A program made the translations under genes and the position numbers. The notes below the pieces were generated by a model. The model was not told where the DNA came from. It saw nothing but the letters and a program-made list of their open reading frames with translations, and did no database searches. 64,000 nucleotides of DNA from Selaginella moellendorffii (taxonomy: Eukaryota; Streptophyta; Lycopodiopsida; Selaginellales; Selaginellaceae). The stretch spans positions 467,262 through 531,261 of the forward strand of contig NW_003314280.1 of assembly GCF_000143415.4 (NCBI RefSeq). The letters are read 5' to 3'. The stretch's first letter is position 1. Each line of letters starts with the position of its first letter. This document shows, piece after piece, positions 34,423 to 43,151 of this stretch.

Positions 34423-35569
34423 TGTAAGCCACAAATTTTTCCTTTCCAATTTGCCAGTTTACCTCGCCTATCCGACCAACTCCGCCTTGGCTTGTGCTAA
34501 GTTCCCTCGCCAAGGTTCTCGCCTATGGTGCCAGCTCCTACTTGGTTTCAACTACTTACTGCACGAGCAACGGAGTGTTAGCCATCCATCTACGGATTCC
34601 CAAATCTCTCCCAATCCCCCTCCCCGGGTTAGACTGGACTTAAGGTTCGGCTACACTCCCCGCAGGCACAAGCAGCCAAGCACACCAAGCCTCCAGATTC
34701 CTAACTCCCCAAGGTATCACAAGGCTTGATCATGGGACCCTCTAAATCCCAAGCCTTGGGTGCAGCACTTGCTTCGGGACGTCGGGGCGAAACACCGTGG
34801 CCTAACGGCCCGGTATGGGTACCTCTAGCCCCCCTCTTCCATCCCGAAGGAAAGGCCCAAGCCCCCGGAAGGGCGAGGACCAATGAGCCACAAGGTACTC
34901 AAGTGGGGCACCACTCCACCTGAGCCGGGAGCACCGCAATCGGTTTCCCTTTCGGGAGTGGGAGCTGCTCTTGAGCACTTCCTTGGATGGCCCCTCCGGC
35001 ACCAGCCAAGTCCATGCTCACTCCCACCCAAGGCCCCTCGGTCCCAGTCCCAACCTCAAGTCGGTTTGGAAGCCCAACTGGAGAGTCCCTTCTAAACTGG
35101 TTCCTGGACCTCACTATCCCTACTATACTTTTGGAACCCCCTGCAGCCCCCCCCCCCTGGGAGACGCACGCTTTGGGCTTTCACCCCTTGACCCGTATTA
35201 GTATTTGGACTTAGTCTCTGGCTCGATCTCGGACCCGATTTCGGATCCGACTTCGGATTCGGGTTCGGACTCGATCACGGACCCGATCTCGGACCCGATC
35301 TCGGACCCGACCTCGGACTCGACCTCGGACTCGGTCTCGGACCCGATTTCGGATCCGGACTCCGTCTCGAACTCGGTCTCGAACTCGGACTCGAACTCGG
35401 TCCCCGAGTCGGTCTCGGATTCGATTCCGGACTCTATCTCGAACTCGGTCCTAGAGTCGGTCTTGGACTCGATCCTCGACTTGGTCCCATCCGATGAACT
35501 CTTTGTCACTTCGGTCAAGCTTTTGGGGATCCTTTAGCCTACGACATCTCGGGGAGTCGGTTCCTTACA
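34423..35569 (-). repeat. Element B right (5') LTR
   Basis: 1,147 bp, essentially identical to 28041-29187. The hexamer array is at about 35205-35500. The sense-strand frame starting at 35518, 51 nt inside the LTR, runs through it for 106 residues. Confidence 0.95.
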
Positions 35570-35574
35570 CTTCA

Positions 35575-37785
35575 CTGATTATAATGTACAATTTATATAT
35601 GTAATAAGATGGCACTGAACAGGCACACTTAGGCTTTCTTACATCAACACATCTTCAAGACCAATATTAGAAGCATCCACACGTAAAATGAAAGGTCGAG
35701 TGTAGTTAGGATATGCTAAAACCGGAGGAGTTGTTAATAACTCTTTGAGATCCATGAATGCTCATTCAAAGTCTACAGACTACATGAAAGATGACGTTGA
35801 TAACTTCAACAACACTTGCAAGAATGTAGTGCGATCAAAAAGATGATCCACAAAACAACCGAGATACTACACCTTGCCCAAGAAGCGGTGCATATCATTC
35901 ACACACTTCAGAGTATGGAACTTTAGAATAGCTACAAGATTTTCAAGATCAACTTACAAACCCTCATGAGAAATATGATACCCAAAATAAGTTGTGTCCT
36001 TGGACCCAAACACGCATTTCGACCACTTCAACTTTAAACTAATTTCCCATAGACTATCTAACACTTTATGAATATCATAGATGTATTCCTCTGACATCCC
36101 TTTCGAATGGATCAAGACACCATTAATGATGTCAATAGTCACTTCTAGCATATCATAAAGAATCTCATCTATTATCCATTGGAAAGTTGCTAGAGCATTG
36201 TTTAAATTAAACGGCATTACCAAGAATTTATACAAACTAAACGGTGTAAGAAAGGTAGTTTTCATCACTTCGTTTAATAGACAATAGTCGATGCAAAAAT
36301 GAATACTCTCATTAGACTTTGTAACAAAATGAGGTTTACATGCCCAAAGACTTAATAACTTTCAAATAACACTCTTTTCCAACATCTCTTTGACATTTGC
36401 ATGTAAAATCTTAATCTCTTTGGGTGACTGATGACAAATACGAACCTTGATTAGACGAGCATCCCCAGTTAGAATTGGATGACATATGGCAATCTTAGCC
36501 CCAAATGATAGGTTAAATTCAAATAGATTGGTGTACTCCTTCATGAGCCGGTCAACTGCTACAACACAAAGACCGTTAGAGGGATCAATAAAGGGAAGGG
36601 CAAAACAAGATAGAAACTTAGGAAAAAGTAATGAGGAGACAAAAGTAATGGAAGCAAAGATATAAACAAAGGGACAAAAAAGTATAGAAGTAAAAAGAAT
36701 GGATGAAATATAAGGAAGTATGAGACAAGGGGAGAAGTCTTAAAGTCACACTTAGTATGATTGTGTTGCAATTAATCCATAAAAAGGATAAAGTTAAAAG
36801 CTTGACTTGGTACCACTTACAATGACTGCAACCCAAGCTCAAGATCACCCACACCCATAATTAGGTCTGCCTCATCCCATACACATGCATGTGTACGGCC
36901 GTTGCCATAAAGAATGAAAATTGGCTCTACTGCATCACACAAATGTAAATAGTAACATATGGCAACAGATCGAGCAATAAAAGATAAACTCAAACCTATA
37001 TCAACCAACATGGAGAGAATAATAGGAGATTTTTTATTATAAAAATGAGCTTGAAAAGTGAACACTAAATGAACTAGTGCTGAGTGAACCCCTTGATAAT
37101 ACTCCTAAAAAAAAGATAGAGGGGTCACTGATTTATTCGTGCAAAGTCCCTCTGTTACTCGCTCGACTCCTCATTTCCCGAATGCATCTCAATGTCCAGA
37201 CTTTCCACTGCAATAACACGAATAGGATGTTGTTGACGCCAAGGTCTCCACCCAGAAAATGGAGGTTGCCAATCCGGAAAACGCTAACAACGCTAATAAA
37301 TGTGACCAACTTTATCATATGCCCAGTAGTGAACATCACGACCATGACTGCATCCTCGCCTTTGTCTTTGAACTTGAGTAGCAATAGCATCAACTTCCAT
37401 TGGAACAAAACCATCTCCCATAGGAAGTGGAGTTGAAAGACAACACAAGTCTTACAAGGTTTTGATAAAGTGTTGCCCACAACATTCCCAACTTGATCCA
37501 CTCTGATATATTTAGCTCCACACAAAGCAAAAGGCTTCGGAAACGAATGCCAAATTGCATCACCAACTCAAATGGCCCTTGATAAAGACAATGCAATTGT
37601 TGGAAGGCATCATCACAATCATTAATATGTCCAAATGTGTGTTTGAAGACGTCCAGGAGAATACTCCAATCTTTACAAATGGCTGCACTCAAACTATTGT
37701 ACCATTGCAATGCCATCTCTTGGAGACACATGGAAACTCACGCAAAAATCAAGCATCAACCCAAGAATGATATGTCACAATCATC
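35575..37785 (-). pseudogene. Element C gag-pol remnant, RT to gag part
   Basis: Continues element C past the B insertion. RT (36268-35954, LVMPFNLNNALATFQ), the region before RT (36544-36362), protease (37065-36817, RFYNKKSPI-like block), zinc knuckle and gag (37731-37390, ALQWYNSL) all align with element D but carry stops. The gag/pol overlap region near 37160-37190 keeps D's layout with decayed frameshift signals. A UGA at 37749-37751 matches the one in D. Confidence 0.85.
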
Positions 37786-37790
37786 ATGAA

Positions 37791-38502
37791 TGTAAGCAAC
37801 CAAAGGGAATGACTCGAGAGACGATCCATGGGGTTCAAATATAGAGGGAAAAGGCCCATGAACAAGAGTGCACCCTCTTTTCCAATTGGTTAAGGGTCTT
37901 GGGATAGTTGGAGTTAAGCGTTCTTGGGTTTGAATAGTACTGGGCTGGGTGACCTCCCGGGAAGTCCAAACTCAAGGAGCTTACATTTGGTATTAGATGA
38001 GTCTCAGGTCCGACTTTGTTGGTTGGCTAGGGGAATCACACCACATGTTGATTGACATCTGGCTAGTCCAGTTTGCGGGAAGTCCAAACTCAAGGAGCTT
38101 ACATTTGGTATCAGATGGGTCTCGGGTCCGACTCTGTTGGTTGGCTAGGGGAATCACACCATATGTTGATTGACATCTGGCTGGTCCAGTTTGCTCCTGC
38201 TGGGCTCGACCCGAGGGGTAGAGTGTCAAGAGAGCGAGGCTCTCAGGAGAGCTGCAGCTCTTAGCTTCTGTTCACGAGGGCATGAACTTGCAAGGAAGCG
38301 TGGTGGATTGTAAGCAACCAAAGAGAACGACTCGAGAGATGATCCATGGGGTTCAAATATAGAGGGAAAAGGCCCATAAACAAGAGTGCATCCCCTTTTC
38401 CAATTGGTTAAGGGTCTTGGGATAGTTGGAGTTAAGCGTCCTTGGGTTTGAATAGTATTGGGCTGGGTGACCTCCTGGGAAGTCCAAACTCATGAGCTTA
38501 CA
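37791..38502 (-). mobile_element. TRIM-like non-autonomous LTR element
   Basis: 712 bp with LTRs 37791-37985 and 38309-38502 (about 195 bp, TG...CA) and a perfect 5-bp target duplication ATGAA (37786-37790 and 38503-38507). A TGGTATTAGA primer site follows the left LTR, so the element itself reads on the plus strand; a purine-rich stretch precedes the right LTR. There is no coding capacity. A 118-bp tandem duplication (37959-38076, 38077-38194) repeats the LTR end plus the primer site. The strand field follows the host element C; the primer site indicates plus. It is inserted in the gag region of C. Confidence 0.88.
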
Positions 38503-38507
38503 ATGAA

Positions 38508-38700
38508 GTGATTGAACCAATGGTATACATCATCCCCAGGATTCCCATGAAAGAACTCTAAATGCACGAAGAGTAGGAGTTGTGCCATGTGCCATGAATG
38601 CCACCATCAATTGAGTTTGGTTGTTCAACTGCAATCACATAGCATCGAGCAATTGCACCAATTGCTGCTCTAGAGTCAAAAGAGGAGAAGATTGTTGCTT
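38508..38700 (-). pseudogene. Element C gag N-terminal remnant
   Basis: Antisense match to D gag positions about 42255-42450: the FFRGNPRDDVYYWFDHF region and the Gln/Leu-rich start. It ends at the left edge of the unclassified insertion. Confidence 0.8.
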
Positions 38701-38701
38701 T

Positions 38702-40573
38702 GTTGTCGCAAATGTGACTTTGAGTATTGAAAAATACTTGTCAGCAAGTTCTTACATACGCTCTCTCTTTACTTCCATGATGGCAGGAGGTCAATACTAC
38801 TAATTCCCTTTATTAGCCCCTCTTGTCCAAGTGTTACTAAATGTAGTGCATATGATCATGGGATGAGATTTGGATATATTATCATCGTGGATCTTTAGAA
38901 CTTTGGAGGATAAATGGGGATAAAATAGCCACTAAGGGCTCTCTTATCAAACAATTCCTCTTTTTCTAATTGGCTTATTCGATATAGTATCGGCAAATGG
39001 CATGGGTTTGATTCCCATTGATTAGTGGCTACTCAAAAAAATATAATATACCCTTGAGCAAAGTATATTCCTACTCCTAAATTTGAAATTGTACGTATTG
39101 GGCATCCATGTGTACGTCTTTCCTCTTGTGTGGAGTATCCACGAACGAAGGTATCCACTATGGGATTACGGTACAGGTGGATGATTAGTTGCCTCACATG
39201 GAATAAGGGTGGTGAGTGTAACCCATGTGATCATCCCACGGTACGGATGGATGATTAATTGCTTTACATGGAATAGGGAGGGTGAGTGTAACCTATGTGA
39301 TTATGGGATGAGATTTGAATATACTGTCATCGTGTTTATTTAGCTAAGCATACTTAGCTCAGTTTGTTAGTTCTTTTTACTCTATTTTGCACTAGTTTAG
39401 CAAGAACCCTCACATATTGAGACTAGTCCCTCAATATCGTTGGATGATAACTTACTGTGTTTGCCAACACCCTCACTATCATGCCTTTTGTGTTAGTCTC
39501 ATTTCAATCCCAAATGTTATTTCATCCTGCATATAATCATAGGATGAGATTTGGATATATTGTCGCCGTGGATCCTTGGAACCTTGGGGGATAAATGGGG
39601 ATAAAATAGCCATTAAAGGCCCTTTCATCAAGCAATCACCCTTTTTCCAGTTGATTTATTTGATATGGTATTGGAGCAAATGGCATGGGTTTGATTCTCA
39701 TTGATTAGTGGCTACTCAAAAAAATATAATATACCCTTGAGCAAAGTATATTCCTACCCCTAAATTTGAAATCATATGTATTGGGCATCCATGCGTACAT
39801 CTTTCCTCTTGTGTGGAGTATCCACGGACGAATGTATCCACTGTGGGACTGCGGTACGGGTGGATGATTAGTTGCCTCATATAGAATAAAGGGGGTGAGT
39901 GTAACCCATGTGATCATCCTACGGTACGGGTGGATGATTAATTGCCACACATGGAATAGAGGGGGTGAATGTAACCCATGTGATCATGGGATGAGATTTG
40001 AATATACTGTCATCATGTTTATTTAGCCAAGTATACTTAGCCCAATTTGTTAGTTCTTTTTACTCTATTTTGCATTGGTTTAGCAAGAACCCACACGTAT
40101 TGAGATTAGTCCCTCAATATTGTTGGATGATAACTTACTGTGTCTGCCAACACCCTCACTATCATGCCTTTTGTGTGAATCTCATTTCAGTCCTAAATAC
40201 TATTTCATCCCGTGTCTAAATTCGCAATCTAACATTTAGTAAATTTGGAATTTATTATCAAGGTTCAAATGTATAGTAGGGATAGTGGTTAGAATACATG
40301 TTCAACCACTTAAAACATTAGTTTAACTTCTGTTTGGCTGTGTTGTTCCTTGTTTTACATCCAGCTTAGGCCTAAACCCAAACTCTACACTGTGTTAATT
40401 GGTAGGGTGCCCTCCTCATATTAGGCCACTAGTATGCCAAAATTGTGTTAGACACCGTCTAACACCATTTTGCATGTAGGTGCATATGGGGAGTTGGTGT
40501 TCGTGGGATTGTATTATACCTTCATTTCATAGTGCAACAAGTTTAGAGTTCAGCTCTAAATTCAAGTGTGCTA
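38702..40573. mobile_element. Unclassified 1.9-kb insertion in element C
   Basis: Element C gag/leader sequence stops near 38700 and resumes near 40580. The inserted DNA can be read with TG...CA ends and imperfect 5-bp flanks TTTGT/TTTGC; alternatively its ends show an 8-bp inverted match GCAAATGT/ACATTTGC (38708-38715, 40573-40580). It has no protein-coding frame I recognise. Its core is a ~681-bp tandem duplication. A GATATGGTATTGGAGC-like stretch near 39661 resembles an initiator-Met primer site, which hints at a TRIM/LTR origin. Confidence 0.55.
38848..40212. repeat. Tandem duplication of a ~681-bp unit
   Basis: Unit 1 begins at about 38848 and unit 2 at about 39529, with high similarity throughout. 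Within each unit the GGGATGAGATTT...ATATACTGTCATC segment recurs a second time (39307, 39989), and a shorter TACGG-TGGATGATTA-TTGCC motif appears twice. Confidence 0.85.
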
Positions 40574-40725
40574 CATTTGCTATGAAGATGAATGAAAAGG
40601 TAAAAGCAAAAGAAATGAAATGAAAAAAACTAGAAGGAAAGGGAGATTTAGATAATGCAAAAGCTAGATCTAAACGAAAGAAGATGAAAAAAGCTAAATC
40701 TAGATAATGCAAAAGTTTCCACCAA

Positions 40726-40899
40726 TATAAGTGCATGGAATATAGAAAGGGAGTATAGAAAATGTGCATATCAATTAGCCAAAACCCTAGTTTATATACA
40801 AGAGCAAGTGGTCTAGATTGAAACCAATTCGATGGCTATAAAAATCCCACTATGGTAATATTAGCATAGGGCATCGTAGTCATATATTTGGACCTCACA
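40726..40899 (-). repeat. Element C right (5') LTR
   Basis: 174 bp, reverse complement of the D-type LTR. The adjacent interior (40590-40725) matches the D leader, including its duplicated TAGATCTA-containing segment. Confidence 0.88.
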
Positions 40900-41811
40900 A
40901 TACAATATATTTATGATTTAGTAAATAAAATAAATTTATTTAAATTTTAAATAAATAAAATTTACTTATTTTAGTTGAGTTGACAATAACATTACTATCA
41001 CTATTGATATACCATTTTGTAATTTACTTTAATTATAAAACTAGTTAACAAAATTTTTATAATTTTGAAGGTCATTTTGTAACTTATTGAAAGCATATAA
41101 AGTGATCCAAATTTAGATAGTTTACCCACTTATAAAGTGATATCTCTATCATAAATAATAATTGTTTTAAGTTACAAAAAATTATAAAGTTCTTTGTCTC
41201 ATAAGCATCAATAAAACTTAATTTTAAACTCAACCATGGATAAAATTGTTTATTTAGGGATGTTATTATAGGAATAATCTTCTAACTTTCAACAACATTT
41301 ATTTTGATAAATATTGTTGCTTTTTGTGGTTAATAAATGTCTTTAATCAATTTAAATTAAAAAGATATTGAAAATGTTTTAAATTTGTATTTAAACTTTC
41401 AAGTAATCTTTATAAAATAAATAAATTGTTAGAAAAATTGAGAATTCTAAGCAAAATAAATACAAATAACATAATCTTTTTTTATATAACTCATTGTTTA
41501 TTACTTTTACCACTTGGTTTTTTCAATGCTAATGTTAAATATATTTTTTAATAAATGTAAAATATTAATTTCTATTTATTATCACAGTAATATTTAATAT
41601 TTATGTTTCTTTTTAGATTTTTGAAATATAGATAGTAAAAGTCGAGATACAATTCAAAATCACTTTTTTATCTTTATATCAAGGGAAACAAAGAAGGAAA
41701 AAAAAGAAGGCACAATCATCTCTTTTGATTTTAAGTATGTGTATCTTTGATCGTTAGGAGGAACAGAAACAACAATGCCAAATAACAATTATCCAAATCA
41801 AAATTTAATAT
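40900..41811. other. AT-rich gene-free stretch between elements C and D
   Basis: About 0.9 kb of strongly A/T-biased sequence with no open frame and no match to the neighbouring elements. Probably pre-insertion intergenic DNA or a fully decayed repeat. Confidence 0.6.
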
Positions 41812-41985
41812 TGTGAGGGCCAAGTGTACGGCTACGATGCCGTATACTAATATTAGCGTAGTGGGTTTTTGTAGCCGTCGGATTGGTTTCAATCCGGACC
41901 ACTCGCTCCTGTATATAAGCTAGGGTTTTTGGGCTAATTGATATGCACATTTTTGTATTCCCTTTCCATATTCCATGCACTCACA
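41812..41985 (+). repeat. Element D 5' LTR
   Basis: 174 bp. TATATAAG at 41912-41919 is a likely promoter. It differs from the 3' LTR at several positions, so this insertion is older than B. Confidence 0.9.
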
Positions 41986-42034
41986 TTGGTGGAGTTGAAG
42001 GGCACCTTTGATTGTCCCTGGGGAGTGTTTGGAT

Positions 42035-42160
42035 TTGGGATTTCGGTTTAGATCTAGCTTTTGCATTGTCTAGATCTAACTTTTTCCATTTCCTTTCTTT
42101 TGTTCTTTCCTTTTAGGATTTTGGTTTAGATCTAGCTTTTTGCATTGTCTAGATCTACCA
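42035..42160 (+). repeat. Imperfect tandem repeat in element D leader
   Basis: A segment containing GGTTTAGATCTAGCTTTT and GCATTGTCTAGATCTA occurs twice about 77 bp apart, before the gag ATG. Element C has the same duplication. Confidence 0.8.
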
Positions 42161-42218
42161 TTTCTTTCCAGCTTTTTGTCATTTCTCTTCTTTTGCTCTT
42201 TCTTTCTCATTCATTTTC

Positions 42219-43151
42219 ATGGCCGATCCGCAATCTCCTCCTTTGACTCTAGAGTAGCAGTTGGTTCAATTGCTTGATGCTATGCGCTTGCAATTGAACA
42301 ACCAAACTCAGTTGATGGCGGCGTTCATGGCACATGGTACAACTCCTCCTGCTTTTGGTGCCAATCCTTGTGTTCGGCCGGAGTTCTTTCGTGGGAATCC
42401 TAGAGATGATGTGTACTATTGGTTCGATCACTTCACGGTGATTGCCACATATCATTCTTGGGATGATGCTTGACGTTTGCGTGAGTTCCCCACATGTCTT
42501 CAAGGGACGGCATTGCAGTGGTACAATGGATTGAGCGCAACTACTCGTGGCGATTGGAGTGTTCTTTCGGACGTCTTCAAACGTGCCTTCGGACACGCCG
42601 ACGATTGTGATGATGCCTTCCAACAATTGCATCGTCTTCGCCAAGGGCCATCTGAGTCGGTGATGCAATTTGGCATTCGTTTCCGAAGTCTTTTGCTTCG
42701 TGTGGAGCCAAATATGTCGGAGCGGATCAAGCTAGGAATGCTGTGGCCAACACTTCGTCAAGATCTTGTCGGACTTGTGCATGCACTTGCTCCTGCCACT
42801 CTTGACGATGCTCTTCGCTTGGCACAACGTTATGAGACGTCGCCTCTTCCACTTCTTGCTACACGTCCTTCAGCTCCACTTCCTATGAGTGATGGTCCTG
42901 TTCCCATGGAGGTTGATGCTGCTGCTACTCGAGTCCAAGGACAAGGGCGAGGACGTGGTCGTGGCCGTGACGTTTGTTGCTGGGCGTGTGATGAAGTTGG
43001 TCATACTTATCGGCGTTGTCAGCGCTTTCCGGATTGGCGACTTCCATTTCCTGGGTGGAGACCTTGGCGTCAGCAACGTCCCGTTGGTGCTGCTGCGGTG
43101 GAAGGTTTGGATACCGAGGTGCATTCGGGAAACGAGGAGTCGCGCGAGTAA
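42219..43151 (+). pseudogene. Element D gag
   Basis: ATG at 42219 (MADPQSPPLTLE) followed by TAG at codon 13 and UGA at 42471-42473. The remaining frame 42474-43151 contains the retrotransposon gag core (LQGTALQWYNGL, FRSLLLRVEPN), an Arg/Gly-rich stretch and a CCHC-like knuckle (CWACDEVGHTYRRC). It ends at TAA 43149-43151, overlapping the pol frame by 136 nt. The TAG is absent from element C (CAG there); the UGA is present in both. Confidence 0.85.

Larger units (their letters stand above)
28041..35569 (-). mobile_element. Young full-length chromovirus-type LTR retrotransposon B
   Basis: A 7,529-bp Ty3/gypsy element in minus orientation. LTRs 28041-29187 and 34423-35569 are each 1,147 bp with TG...CA ends; the only difference I found is T at 28901 versus C at 35283. 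A perfect 5-bp target duplication CTTCA flanks it (28036-28040 and 35570-35574). The primer binding site next to the 5' (right) LTR matches initiator tRNA-Met, and a purine-rich tract abuts the 3' (left) LTR. The interior encodes gag, protease, RT, RNase H, integrase and chromodomain. It was inserted into the RNase H region of element C. Near-identical LTRs mean a recent insertion. Confidence 0.96.
19655..40899 (-). mobile_element. Degenerate Ty3/gypsy element C with nested insertions
   Basis: Oldest element of the island, same family as D (41812-46821) but on the minus strand. Its left (3') LTR is 19655-19807 continued at 25981-26000, split by element A. Its right (5') LTR is 40726-40899. 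Both are 173-174 bp and clearly match the D LTRs. The interior survives at 26001-28040 and 35575-40725, interrupted by the TRIM solo LTR, element B, a full TRIM and a 1.9-kb unknown insertion. Compared with D the sequence is shifted strongly to A/T and all reading frames are broken. I could not match target-site duplications at the outer ends (flanks AGTAT and ATACA). Confidence 0.88.

Noticed and set aside
41986-42010. Primer binding site for element D
   Set aside because: TGGTGGAGTTGAAGG follows the LTR but I cannot match it to the 3' end of a tRNA, so it is not annotated as a primer site.
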